Origin: Nitrospira defluvii
Lineage (GTDB): Bacteria > Nitrospirota > Nitrospiria > Nitrospirales > Nitrospiraceae
Reading direction: 5' to 3'
Length of the DNA: 64,000 nucleotides
NCBI GenBank assembly: GCA_011525625.1
Contig: WYAX01000004.1
Span: 44,077-108,076, forward strand
The position numbers and the translations under genes were made by a program. Positions 39,751-49,640 of the stretch are shown in pieces (the stretch's first letter is position 1; every line of letters begins with the position of its first letter). The notes below the pieces were generated by a model. That model ran no database searches and was not told the DNA's origin. It worked only from the letters and a program-made list of their open reading frames with translations.

Positions 39751-41124
39751 TCACGACTGCCTCCGTCGATACGACGCGGCCAGTTCTCCCACCGGCGACA
39801 ACTTCAGCCAGCGAACGCTCGACGAACCAAGCGACAATCCCCACCGACTGTTGAACGAACGCAGACCGGCGGTCATCAACACAGTCATGACCGGAACCGT
39901 GGGAATGCTGTAGCGAAGAGTGGAAAAGGTCAGCGCGTGAATCATCGCGAGACAAATGATCGGGAGAAGGAGCACGACCAAGAGTTCTTCCCGGCGCTCG
40001 GCCTGCAAGATTCCACGTAGCACAAGCCCCAAACACAAGGCCTGAAACACGACGATGTAGGACTGCGCCCAACGATTGTCAGGGAGGAAAATCCTGAACC
40101 AGAAGCGATACAGTTTTCTGACGGTCAGCACCACACTCTCGAATGGATGATCGGCTATTTCCTGCAACGCAGCCTGAAAAAATGCACGATCTTGTCCGAC
40201 CGTGATATCGACCGGATGCGTTGCAGAACGCGCCGACGGATGATTCGACACCTTAACCAGACTCGAAGCGGACCCCTCGATCTGTCCCAACACGCCCCCA
40301 CGCAACGCAGCCAAATGCTTTCTCGTGACGGCATCGACTTCCCAATCTTCCCGCCCGTCGCTGACTGTTTGGTTGCCCAACCACAATGCATAGCCTCCGC
40401 CGGTGGCCACCGCCACCACCTGACCCGTCATCCGATAATTGCGGATGGCCCAAGGCGCAAGTACCAGGAGACAGGCAAGCGACAAGGCAAGCACCACAGA
40501 CAGGGCACGTTGTGGTTCTTTTCGCAGTCGGTAGCACGCAGCCGCAACCAGGCAGGGCCACAACTCCAACGCCACGGGCTTCACCAATGCCGCCCCGGCA
40601 ATCAACGCGCCGACCAGCATGAACGCTGTCGGACGCCGCGTATGCATGGCAGCCACCCATGCTGCAATCGCTGCCGTAAACATCAGCGTAAACAACGGCT
40701 CGGATAGAAATCGCAGGGTGTAATAGGCAGACAGCGGGTGAAGCGCAAACAGCACCGCCGACACACAGCCGATGGTCTCGTCGAACTGTCGTGCGCCGAT
40801 ATACAGAATGAGTACGGCCGTCATCGAGTCCAACGCCGATTGGGCGAGCAGCACCGCGGTCTCGTTGTGTTCCCCGAAGAGACGATAGAGCACCGCGAGA
40901 AATGCGGGATAGCCAGGAGCCCTCCAGAGAATCGCCTCCCCCTCGGGCTCGGCGACAAATCCGTGTCCGTGCGCCAGGTTTGCCGCAATCTCCGAATAGA
41001 CATCCGCCCGCTTGATCACGTCTACCGACGCATCGATCAGTAGGGCGACACCGGCACGGAGCATGAAACACAAGGTAAAGACCGCGCAGATGCAGAGCCA
41101 TCGTGAAGACCGGTTCAGCGCCAT
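39751..41124 (-). CDS. GT39/ArnT-like membrane glycosyltransferase
   Basis: 457 residues with about ten membrane helices. The first periplasmic loop carries the acidic motif ADVYSEIAANLAHGHGFVAEPEGEAILWRAPGYPAFLAVLY, characteristic of PMT_2/ArnT-like enzymes that use polyprenyl-linked sugar donors. Likely adds a sugar on the periplasmic side or modifies protein or lipid; acceptor unknown. Confidence 0.82.
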   Translation of the reverse strand: MALNRSSRWLCICAVFTLCFMLRAGVALLIDASVDVIKRADVYSEIAANLAHGHGFVAEPEGEAILWRAPGYPAFLAVLYRLFGEHNETAVLLAQSALDSMTAVLILYIGARQFDETIGCVSAVLFALHPLSAYYTLRFLSEPLFTLMFTAAIAAWVAAMHTRRPTAFMLVGALIAGAALVKPVALELWPCLVAAACYRLRKEPQRALSVVLALSLACLLVLAPWAIRNYRMTGQVVAVATGGGYALWLGNQTVSDGREDWEVDAVTRKHLAALRGGVLGQIEGSASSLVKVSNHPSARSATHPVDITVGQDRAFFQAALQEIADHPFESVVLTVRKLYRFWFRIFLPDNRWAQSYIVVFQALCLGLVLRGILQAERREELLVVLLLPIICLAMIHALTFSTLRYSIPTVPVMTVLMTAGLRSFNSRWGLSLGSSSVRWLKLSPVGELAASYRRRQS

Positions 41125-41131
41125 CGGGACA

Positions 41132-42448
41132 CTACTCTCTACCTGTGAACGAGGCCTGTTTCAGGTACTGGGAATTCTCGCGAACCGCCCGCTTCCAAGC
41201 GATTTCCTCATCGCGAAATACACCGAGCCGTGGGACTTCGTAGACATCCTGGGCAATTTGAAAGTGTGCGAGCGTGATGGCGTGCACACGATCGAATCGA
41301 GGGAGCACCTCACGAAAGACTTCTTCGATGATGCGCGCGCGGCTGGTGCTCCCATCCCCGAGGATCCCGAACTCGGGCAGGAACAGCGGCCGCTGCGTCA
41401 CGGTCCTCCACGCCTCATATCCAGGAGCTAATGCCTCCGTAATCGGAGTGCGTAATTCCTGCTGCCGAAGCTTCGGCGGGATCCGTGGATCAATGAAATA
41501 GGCGCTTTGCCCCACCCAATCGATATACTCGTCGCCAGGATAAAAGAACTTCGGATGCAGCCAGGGATTGTAGTCTTCATGGTGCGGATTCATGTAGTGC
41601 GAACCGGCATACATGAACCACGTGACATTCCGTGCACCTTCTCTACGGAACAGTTCGATGACATGAACAAACGCGTCTCGAATACGCTCCGGCCCGTCCG
41701 GCCATGTCGGATCACCGTATAACCGACAGAGCTGCTCGGCATCCTCGAGGCGTTCTCCGCCCTGTTTGCCGAACACCATCATGCCTTGATAATTAAACTC
41801 ACTGAACAAGGTGAGCATGATCGGATGGCGATAGTCTCGAATCTGGCGAGCCACGGTCACAATGTAGTCATCAAAGTCGCCCGCGAGGAGTCTCGTGACG
41901 GTGACCGTCGGCTTCCGAAACCCGTACCAAAACAGGGTGGAGTCCCAATCACAACACTGGATGGCCCAGGCCACGGCCAATACGCCGCCTTGCGTTCGCA
42001 GTTCTTCGGCTAGTTGAAGGGGGCTGATCGACGCCGACTCCATCGGGTCTGCAAAGGTACGCAAATGCGGGGAGGACGAGTTCCAGTCCTCGTCGGACAC
42101 CCAATCGTGGAACGTAAACACGATGGCCGGAACATGCCCGGTCTTGGAGACGAAGTCGCGCCGATCGGCAAGAATCGGACCGATGCTATATAGGCCGATA
42201 TAGGCACCCCGACTGGGTGTCGCAAGGGTCACGGAGGTTGGCGATGGGGACCGACTCCCTTTCGGAGGCGTCACTTCGCTGCGACAGCCGGCGGTCGCTT
42301 CCGCTGCCGGGGCAGCCGTGGCCTGGGACGCACCAAGCACGAGGCCTACCGAAACCGCCAGAGTCAGCCAACAGGCCGCCTCGTGTCTTACCACGTAGTT
42401 ACGCACCAGTCGTTCCCTTGCCAAGCTCAACAATTTGGAGATACCCAT
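41132..42448 (-). CDS. Exported GH26-like glycoside hydrolase of the EPS operon
   Basis: About 438 residues from ATG 42448 (MGISKLLSLA), with an N-terminal membrane/signal segment (ACWLTLAVSVGLVLG). After a low-complexity spacer, GAYIGLYSIGPILADRRDFVSKTGHVP begins a TIM barrel. Candidate catalytic Glu residues lie in LTLFSEFNYQG and PLFLPEFGILGD, with GDEYIDWVGQSAYFIDP between, matching GH26-like order. A hydrolase in a synthesis operon may trim or control polymer length. Its plan resembles the secreted protein at 23282-24682. Confidence 0.68.
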   Translation of the reverse strand: MGISKLLSLARERLVRNYVVRHEAACWLTLAVSVGLVLGASQATAAPAAEATAGCRSEVTPPKGSRSPSPTSVTLATPSRGAYIGLYSIGPILADRRDFVSKTGHVPAIVFTFHDWVSDEDWNSSSPHLRTFADPMESASISPLQLAEELRTQGGVLAVAWAIQCCDWDSTLFWYGFRKPTVTVTRLLAGDFDDYIVTVARQIRDYRHPIMLTLFSEFNYQGMMVFGKQGGERLEDAEQLCRLYGDPTWPDGPERIRDAFVHVIELFRREGARNVTWFMYAGSHYMNPHHEDYNPWLHPKFFYPGDEYIDWVGQSAYFIDPRIPPKLRQQELRTPITEALAPGYEAWRTVTQRPLFLPEFGILGDGSTSRARIIEEVFREVLPRFDRVHAITLAHFQIAQDVYEVPRLGVFRDEEIAWKRAVRENSQYLKQASFTGRE

Positions 42449-43202
42449 ACCGGCGTATCCACGGAATTGATCCGGCGGCCTGATCACAACGGAGAAGCAA
42501 CGAGGTCATCCACGGCCATCGTTTCTTGAACACGTAGAAATCAAGCAGACGGAAGAACAACAAACTCGGAAAGTGAATGGTACAGGCACCGGGGAAGGCA
42601 CTCTGCAAGGTCGCGATATCCCGGCGGGTGAGTGGATGCTCATGCTCGTCGCTATACTGCGGCACGCCGAAGTGGCCACAAACCTTGCTCCGAGCCGCCA
42701 TGAGCAACGGATTCAACGCCGAATTCTCGATAAAAACGGCCTTCCCTCCCGGCTTCAACAGGCGCGCAATTTGTCGGCTGGCCTTGGGTAAATCCACGTG
42801 GTGGAGGACAAACGTCCCGAACACGACGTCGAAGCTCGCGTCGGGAAAGTCCAACTCTTCAAACGGCTTACACAGGAACATCACCTTCACCCCGTTCGCT
42901 GTGGCCAAGCGACGAGCTGTATCGAGCTGCCCATCTGCCGTATCGAAGGCCGTCACCGTCGCACCACGTTTTGCCAGCATCACCGAGGTATGTCCGGGGC
43001 CACAACCGCAATCCAGCAACACCTTCCCCTTCACATCTCCGAGCAGGGCCAACGCATAAGCATAGAGGTCGTAGAGGCCCCAGAGCGTCAACCAATAATC
43101 GTAGGGGGCATACCATCCGTCTTCGCGAACGAACCCCTCCGCCGGAGCCGCCATCTCGTTGACTGCCATGACGCCCGCTACTCCCGTCATCGACTCACTC
43201 AT
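42399..43202 (-). CDS. SAM-dependent methyltransferase, class I
   Basis: 267 residues from ATG 43202, which overlaps the upstream stop as ATGA. Motif I VLLDCGCGPGHTSVMLA, then VTAFDTADGQ and FGTFVLHHVDLPKASRQIARLLKPGG. The C-terminal part contains a hydrophobic stretch and an aromatic-rich tail. Probably methylates a sugar of the polymer; substrate unknown. Confidence 0.86.
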   Translation of the reverse strand: MSESMTGVAGVMAVNEMAAPAEGFVREDGWYAPYDYWLTLWGLYDLYAYALALLGDVKGKVLLDCGCGPGHTSVMLAKRGATVTAFDTADGQLDTARRLATANGVKVMFLCKPFEELDFPDASFDVVFGTFVLHHVDLPKASRQIARLLKPGGKAVFIENSALNPLLMAARSKVCGHFGVPQYSDEHEHPLTRRDIATLQSAFPGACTIHFPSLLFFRLLDFYVFKKRWPWMTSLLLRCDQAAGSIPWIRRYGYLQIVELGKGTTGA

Positions 43203-45430
43203 ACGCCCTCCCTCCCCCCGGCCGCCAACCATCGACCGTATATCCACTCTGGAATGATATAGCGCCGCTTGTTCAACACGAGCCCGAGCAAATGACCACC
43301 GGCTTCCTCGATCGCTGCAACCGTCCGCGCTGCAGCCACCGAGACCGTACGTTCCGCTTCGATCACCAGAATCGTCCCATCGATTCCTGCGATGGCCACA
43401 CGCATCTCAGGGAAGGACGTCAAGGCAGGTCCGTCGATGACAATCAGATCGAAGCGATCGCGCATCGTCTTCGCGACTTCCGCCAGATGTTCCGCAAACT
43501 CCAACGCTGTACCATCTTTGTGTCGAATCAGCAGGCGATGGAGATGCGGTCGATCCGTGGGCTCGGGTACCTCTCGCATCGGCCGGCTGGCCTCCACTCC
43601 TTGTTTCACGCTTACACTGTCATCGCCTCCGGCGGCGTGCTCAGGACCGGCCTCTTCGAAGGTCAGGAGCAACGTGCGAAACTTTTGATCGGCAAGCACC
43701 CCTGCGAGGGCACCGGCCAGGTAGGAACGGCCCTCGCCTCGGAGCGCACTGGTCACCAGAAGCGTTCGTACCCCACGTTCATGGTACGAACGAACAACGT
43801 GCTGCGCGGTATGCCGCAGTTCGAGCTCGCAACTTTCGGCATCGGACGTGTCGGGACGGACAAGCGGCAAGGCGGCGAGCACAGGCTTCCCCAACGTATC
43901 CTCGACCTCCTCGCGGGTGACGAACGTCCGCCGCAGATATTCCGAGGCATAAGCTGAGCCGAATCCCCCGACTAACCCTATCAACAGCCCAATGACAATA
44001 TTGAGAAACTTACGTGGCCTGACCGGCTTTTGAGGAGGCGTGGCGTGCTCTATGGCGTTGACGTTCGAGATGCCTTTCCGGTCGAGGACTTCGTTGATCC
44101 GTGACTCTTCTTCCTTCTTCAGATAGATGTCGAAGGCCTCCTGCTTGACCTTGACCTCGCGCATCAACCCCTGCAATTCCATTTCTCGCTGGTCCAGGAC
44201 ATTCAGCGAGTCTCGATACGATTTAAATTGTTTGGTCAGTTCCGACAGTCGGGGACGTAAACTTTCCCTGCGCCCCTCCTCCATCACCAGCGTACGCTTC
44301 AATTCCTGATACGTCTGGTTGACACCGGAAGTTGCAGCTCCGGTGACTTTCGCACTCTCCGCTTGCAGACGCCCGCGTACGGCGGCGATCTCGCGAACCA
44401 GCTCTGCCGCAGCGGGGCTATCCGGCACATACTGTGAATATTCCAGCTCCATTTGCATCAACCGGTTCTTCAGTTGATCCAACATCGGATTCCGCTCTGA
44501 GACGTTCGTGAGCGGAATGGCTTCTTGCTGTCCAGCCAAGCGCTCCCTCAACTTACTGATGCGCACTTCGGTTTCTGCCACCTGCACCTGACTCTCCCGG
44601 AGTGCGGCTTCCGTATGCGTCACCTGCTGTAAGAGATGCCGTTTCTGATCTTCGATGGACACGATGTTCCACTTGTCTTTGAAGGCCTGCAGCCGGAGTT
44701 CGGCCTGCTGTAATTCCCCGCGCATCTGCTTCGTCTGCTCGTCAAAAAACTCACGTGCGCCTTTGCCTTTGCGGATCGACAATTGATGATCCAGATAGAT
44801 GCCGACCAATGCGTTGAGCGCATCGGCCGAAAAGTCCGGATCGGGTGAATCCAGGCTGGCGACGAACACATGCGTTTGCCGAACGCCTTCCACATTCAAA
44901 TGAGAGCGGATCTGTTGGACTGCTTGATAATGCAGATTTTCCGGTTTGGGCACATATCCCATCGTCGTCAACAACTGGGCAACCGGCGGCAGCCCGGCCA
45001 GTTGCTTAAGGGCGGATTTCGGCAAATCCGCAACCCAGTCCCATCGGCCGCGCATCGAGGCCAGCACGCGCTCATTCCCAAAGTACTCGACTAACTTGTC
45101 CAACAGGATCGGACTGGTGAAGATTTGCACCTCGGTCGCCACATCGTCTTTTTGCGTGATGTCCGAAGGAGTGAACACCTGGCCGGTCAAGGGGGTACTC
45201 ATGCTGAACGGCGTTCGTGCATTCTGAATGAGCAACCGGACTTCGGCGCTGTAGATATTCGTCATCAGGAACGAGCCGGGACCAGCCACCATGGTCGCCA
45301 CGCCGATAATCGTCAGCAACATCCGTTTCTGGCGAAACACCGTAATCAGGTGCTCTCTCAGACCAAACGCGGATCGGCTCGGGGCAGCGGCTTTCGATTC
45401 TGGCAGCCCAGTAGGGTACGACACGTTCAT
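43199..45430 (-). CDS. Wzz/GNVR chain-length protein fused to a degenerate BY-kinase-like domain
   Basis: 743 residues from ATG 45430. N-terminal Wzz domain with a membrane helix near 35-55, a long periplasmic coiled coil (several hundred residues), the GNVR-type region ending in a second helix (FLNIVIGLLIGLVGGFGSAYA), then a cytoplasmic ATPase-like domain. That domain has LLVTSALRGEGRSYLAGALA where the Walker A Lys is replaced by Arg, no clear Walker A' Asp pair, a Walker-B-like DLIVIDGPAL, and no C-terminal tyrosine cluster. It may bind nucleotide poorly and act as a structural chain-length regulator. Confidence 0.87.
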   Translation of the reverse strand: MNVSYPTGLPESKAAAPSRSAFGLREHLITVFRQKRMLLTIIGVATMVAGPGSFLMTNIYSAEVRLLIQNARTPFSMSTPLTGQVFTPSDITQKDDVATEVQIFTSPILLDKLVEYFGNERVLASMRGRWDWVADLPKSALKQLAGLPPVAQLLTTMGYVPKPENLHYQAVQQIRSHLNVEGVRQTHVFVASLDSPDPDFSADALNALVGIYLDHQLSIRKGKGAREFFDEQTKQMRGELQQAELRLQAFKDKWNIVSIEDQKRHLLQQVTHTEAALRESQVQVAETEVRISKLRERLAGQQEAIPLTNVSERNPMLDQLKNRLMQMELEYSQYVPDSPAAAELVREIAAVRGRLQAESAKVTGAATSGVNQTYQELKRTLVMEEGRRESLRPRLSELTKQFKSYRDSLNVLDQREMELQGLMREVKVKQEAFDIYLKKEEESRINEVLDRKGISNVNAIEHATPPQKPVRPRKFLNIVIGLLIGLVGGFGSAYASEYLRRTFVTREEVEDTLGKPVLAALPLVRPDTSDAESCELELRHTAQHVVRSYHERGVRTLLVTSALRGEGRSYLAGALAGVLADQKFRTLLLTFEEAGPEHAAGGDDSVSVKQGVEASRPMREVPEPTDRPHLHRLLIRHKDGTALEFAEHLAEVAKTMRDRFDLIVIDGPALTSFPEMRVAIAGIDGTILVIEAERTVSVAAARTVAAIEEAGGHLLGLVLNKRRYIIPEWIYGRWLAAGGREGV

Positions 45431-47163
45431 CACACTCCTTTCAACAACACGCGAGCGGTCCGGATCAGGATATACAGATCGAGCACCAGCGAACGCCGAC
45501 GAACATACTCGAGGTCGTATCGGATCCACTCTGAGAACCGATTGCGATTACGTGCCTTCACCTGCCAAAGTCCGGTCAATCCCGGACGGACCGTGAGCCG
45601 TGCATCACGCCACGTCGGACAGAACTTCATCTCGTCGTAGGCCAACGGACGCGGCCCCACCAGGCTCATGTCTCCCCGCAGCACATTCAAGAGTTGCGGC
45701 AGTTCGTCGAGACTCGTTTTTCGAAGGAACTTGCCGACCCGGGTGATGCGCGGATCTTCTTCCAGCTTGAACATCGGTCCGTCGACGCTATTTTTGGCTT
45801 TCAGGTCCTGTTGTCGCTGCTCGGCGTCCGGCACCATTGTTCTGAATTTGTGCATCCAAAATTCCCGGCCATCCTTTCCGCAGCGTTTCTGGGAAAAGAA
45901 TACCGGCCCGCGAGAGTCGCTCTTGATCGCAGCCGCAATCAGCAGCAGGAGAGGACCAACGAGGATCAGGCCTGCAAGAGCGCCCGTCCTGTCCGCCACG
46001 GTTTTCATCACCGCATAGATCGAGTCCCCCCGCTTCTCTCCAGATCGGGTGGTCGCCGATCGTGGCGTGCGTCGTGGCCGAGACACGATCTTGATCGAGG
46101 CACCTTGATCGATCGCGTTACGAGATCCTCGAATCCCCGGATCTGCGGTAGTCCAGTATGTGCTTCGAAGTCGCATGCCTTCAGGCACCGTTTCGTCTCC
46201 ACCGACCACCGAATACTCCACCCTTGCATTGCCTCGCACCCTCGTGCCTGGTCGCAACACGCTTTCCCGTACCAAACTACCTTTTTCCAGATGTGAGGTC
46301 GGCCCAATTACTGCCGGCCCAATCAGGTGCACATAGTCTTCCACAACACAATTCGGCCCGATCACCAGCGGCCCCAGCAAGAAGGAATGAGGGGAAATGT
46401 CTGCGTTTTCGCCGATCACAATCTCGTCGAATCCACTATGGCGACCATCGCCGCGATCGACGCTTTGTAAATCTTTCAAGAGGATTTCCCGGTTCAACCA
46501 GAGAAAATCCTCCGGTCCGTGAATGGGGTGGACCCCTCCATCGACCTCATAGGCACGAATGACGCCGCCTCGACTTCTGACGAGCGGCACAAGCTGCTCG
46601 TTGACATCGAAGTACTCATCGCGAGGAATCTGTGAGAGCACATCACGGTCAAACAGATACAGCCCGCAAGGAGCCAGCTGGCTCCGGCGATTCCTTGACC
46701 AGTGCAGAATGTTCACCCTGGACACGAGGCCGGCAGGATCGAGCTCCACACTTTCCAGTGCTTCATCGGTTCCTGCTCGACGCTGAGCGACTAACGTGAT
46801 ACTCGCGTGATACTGACGGTGAAAGCTGAATGCCGCCGTCAAATCAACATCGCGCACATAGACATTCGCATGGACCCCGAGGAAGGCCGGCGTATCCAGA
46901 AAATCCTTCACAACTTCGATACTGCCGGCGGTGCCACGGTACACGCTCTCCGTCCGCCACAGTATTTCCATGCTCTGAGCTTGACCGGCCTGACACACCA
47001 ACTCACGTACGTAGGGATCCTGCTCACAGGAGACGACCGCCACTTCGCGGATACCGTGCGTCCTCAACATTGACAGCAGATGCTGGATCAGCAGTTCGTT
47101 TCCTACCGGAAACGTCAGCATCGTCCCGGCCCAGGGAGCACCATCCATGATCACGGCTTTCAT
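45430..47163 (-). CDS. Nucleotidyltransferase-like / left-handed beta-helix / initiating sugar transferase fusion
   Basis: 577 residues, first gene of the EPS operon. Residues about 1-235 look like a sugar-phosphate nucleotidyltransferase (NELLIQHLLSMLRTHGIREVAVV, DVDLTAAFSFH, FDVNEQLVPL, YEVDGGVHPIHGPEDFLWLN), but the usual GGxGTRL loop is replaced by MDGAPWAGTM. Residues about 245-330 are hexapeptide-type repeats (GENADISPHSFLLGPLVIG). Residues about 375-577 form a full bacterial sugar transferase: one membrane helix, FRTMVPDAEQR, TSLDELPQLLNVLRGDMSLVGPRP, RPGLTGLWQV. It should load the first sugar-phosphate onto undecaprenyl phosphate. Confidence 0.9.
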   Translation of the reverse strand: MKAVIMDGAPWAGTMLTFPVGNELLIQHLLSMLRTHGIREVAVVSCEQDPYVRELVCQAGQAQSMEILWRTESVYRGTAGSIEVVKDFLDTPAFLGVHANVYVRDVDLTAAFSFHRQYHASITLVAQRRAGTDEALESVELDPAGLVSRVNILHWSRNRRSQLAPCGLYLFDRDVLSQIPRDEYFDVNEQLVPLVRSRGGVIRAYEVDGGVHPIHGPEDFLWLNREILLKDLQSVDRGDGRHSGFDEIVIGENADISPHSFLLGPLVIGPNCVVEDYVHLIGPAVIGPTSHLEKGSLVRESVLRPGTRVRGNARVEYSVVGGDETVPEGMRLRSTYWTTADPGIRGSRNAIDQGASIKIVSRPRRTPRSATTRSGEKRGDSIYAVMKTVADRTGALAGLILVGPLLLLIAAAIKSDSRGPVFFSQKRCGKDGREFWMHKFRTMVPDAEQRQQDLKAKNSVDGPMFKLEEDPRITRVGKFLRKTSLDELPQLLNVLRGDMSLVGPRPLAYDEMKFCPTWRDARLTVRPGLTGLWQVKARNRNRFSEWIRYDLEYVRRRSLVLDLYILIRTARVLLKGV

Positions 47164-47323
47164 GTCATGGACTCCATGCTCGGGAAAGAAGAGACGATAC
47201 GGTGCGCCTGAGCGGCCGACCGAACAGAACGCGTGCGCCCTGAGCGCTGCTCTGTTTCAGACGCAACGCTCCACTCGTCCGTCTGTATGCGGCTGCCCCA
47301 TATGCCCCACGTCGTCCAGCACA

Positions 47324-47599
47324 TCAGCATTCATTCTCCCTGTCGTTGATCAAGGCGGACCGGAGAATGGTGTAGTCCAGCGAGAGCTCCGCGACACGAT
47401 GTTTGAGGCGTCGATTCTCCAGTTGCAGGGAGCGCAAGTGGAGGATTGGATCCGTCCCCTGGACACCCACCCTGCTCCTCCAACGATAAAACGTGCTCGC
47501 AGAAATGTCGTATTTCTTGCACACGCGTTCAATCGCCCCCTTGGAGCGTCCTTCTTTCAGAATCTGTTGCTTCTCTTTGTCAGTGAATCGAGAGCGCAT
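47324..47599 (-). mobile_element. IS3-family transposase OrfA remnant
   Basis: 91 residues with a helix-turn-helix (RFTDKEKQQILKEGRSKGAIERVCKKYDISASTFYRWRSR) and a leucine-zipper-like segment (LRSLQLENRRLKHRVAELSLD), as in IS3/IS911 OrfA. No OrfB follows in the 160 bases before the EPS operon and no terminal inverted repeats were recognised, so this is an incomplete element. It lies just upstream of the EPS promoter region. Confidence 0.8.
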
Positions 47600-48931
47600 C
47601 CTTCAACAATGTCCGATCGAATCCGATTCCGCTGCCGCTTCTCTCCTCGGCGGCTTGAGACCGCCGCCAAACTTACCCATGTGCGGCCATCGACAACTTC
47701 AGGCGTCCCCCCACACACTCAACGTGGGACCACCCAGGAACGGCCCCTCTCAAACCCCAAGAGAAGAATATGCCCCTCACCATATGCCCAGAATAGCCAT
47801 CGACCCATGCTAGTCCGGATTCCATGGGAGGCGATTTATACAGGGTCGGTCGGGCCTGCACATCGGATATTGGTGCCTCTTACCATCAGGAAATTCAGAC
47901 CGTCTCTCGTACGTTTGTGCTGGTCGTTGATTGCACCGCGATCGTCGGTATGAACCGATGAGAATGCGTCCATTTAATTTCCGTGCAATCCTGAGATAAC
48001 CGGAACACACCTCACCATCCAACCTGGTAAGCACACCAGCAAGCGCCCACGTATCTGGGGGCTGTATTAATTTGTGCAACAGTTCTGCGGCAGGATGTTC
48101 GAGTTGGCCTTTTGACCCCACAATCAACGGGACAAGCCAATCCGTTCCGGAACGGAGATCGATAGATCTATGAGCCCCGTATCAGGCTTGCCGTTCTGCG
48201 TCTTGGGGCGAATGTGATAGGCGGCTATCCGGAAAGAAAACAGGTATCGGCATGAAGCGAAACCCTTGAGGGAGCGTCGTCACAATTCGAAGCGAGGAAA
48301 TGGCTCAGTCGTTTCAATGTACCCAGCAGTAGCACAACCATAGCAGGCAACCGAGGAGAGGCACACAGTGGGCCTCTCCTCAGCTCAGTGCGCTACCTGT
48401 TGCTGCCAAGCGAATCACGTCCATTCGCCTTGGATTCATTTATGCGTAACCTCCTCATCCCCATGGATAGACCAACAACGCCATAGAACTCGACATCGGG
48501 ATGCCGGAAGGCCACAGTCATATGTGTGGGCGCCATCTCCTTCCAGAGGGCTGCAGGCGGGAGGAGAATACCAGCATTTCCGCATTGACGGTCCAGTGCG
48601 GAAGGTATCCCCTGGACCTTTCGAGACATTCTGTCGATGACACGAGGGTTTCCCCCTCGTATTTCGACGTGCGCACATTATTGTGCAGCCGAAAGCGCTT
48701 CTCACGTAATACCTGGAATCGGCGGAAAGTGACCACGGGTAAGGCTTTGGGTCGATTGCATGATGAATTTTACCGATTGCTTGAAGGTAGACCGGTATGA
48801 GAATATGCGCCGTCGCAGGTGTCTGGAATCACCTATTCAACCTAGCATCCACTGCGTAATATTTTTACTATTACGTAGTCTGGTTTTCAGCCAACTCGAC
48901 GGTCGGAGGGCGGGTGTCTTCAGGAGGGGCA
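47600..48931. other. Gene-poor region, about 1.3 kb
   Basis: No convincing gene. Short open frames exist, the longest on the minus strand at 47810-48127 (105 codons), but none has a recognisable domain or a good ribosome site, and frames switch in a way typical of decayed sequence. It follows the IS3 remnant, so it may be debris of insertions. It also must hold the promoter of the LuxR-type gene; the AT-rich stretch near 48857-48880 is a candidate. Confidence 0.5.
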
Positions 48932-49640
48932 ATGAGGGAAACCGACGCAGCTACAATCCAAACGGTAGTGGCAATCATCAGCAGTAACTATCTCCTGCGG
49001 CTCGGTTTGCAGCGGATCGTCGAAGCAGAAACATGGATCAAGTTGATCGGGCAGACTACGCACGGAACGAACCTGGATGAGGTGTTGGCCAGCAATCACC
49101 CGACTATCGCGATTCTCGACACGGAAAATGATCATGCCATTCCTGAGCTGATCCTGAAAATCAAGCGTGCTGCTCCAGCCATCAAAGTTATTTTATTGAG
49201 CGGATTCGAGGACATGGAGCGCACTCGTCAAGCATTCGCTTCCGGAGTCGATGGTATTGTGCTCAAGGTACAACCTTCCGCCGTGCTCATCGCCACGATC
49301 GCCCACCTCGCCAGGGCGGACGAGGAAGTCCCTCTTACCTTTGAAAGACTCGGCAGCCCTCGGAAACTCAGCGCACAAGCAGAGCCGCCCCCCCCTCCTG
49401 ACACGCGCCCCTGCCCAACATAAACGCCTCGATGGACTCACGGAGCGGGAACAGGAAGTCGTCCGATTGGTCAGTGAGGGATTGTCCAACAAAGACATTG
49501 CCGACCGTCTGTGCATTTCCAGCATTACCGTCAGACATCATCTCACCAGCATTTTCGACAAGCTCGGTGTCTCGAATCGCCAGAAATTACTCATCCGGGC
49601 CCACCAGAACGGACTCACCCGACCGCCCGCGCTGGCATAA
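48932..49640 (+). pseudogene. NarL/LuxR-type response regulator split by a frameshift at a C8 tract
   Basis: The first part (from ATG 48932 after AGGAGG) is a receiver-like domain: VVAIISSNYLLRLGLQRIV, ILDTENDHAIPELI, VILLSGFEDMERTRQAFASGVDGIVLKVQP. The second part, in the +1 frame, is a complete LuxR helix-turn-helix (GLTEREQEVVRLVSEGLSNKDIADRLCISSITVRHHLTSIFDKLGVSNRQKLLIRA). Eight Cs at 49388-49395 in the linker cause the shift; seven Cs would give one 236-residue protein. The usual acidic DD pair at the receiver N-terminus is replaced by SS/N, so phosphorylation may be lost. Could be a sequencing error, a real mutation or a phase-variable tract. Confidence 0.82.

Noticed and set aside
47810..48127. 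105-codon minus-strand frame as a gene
   Set aside because: No motif, no ribosome site, and a competing frame ends in the same place; probably decayed sequence.
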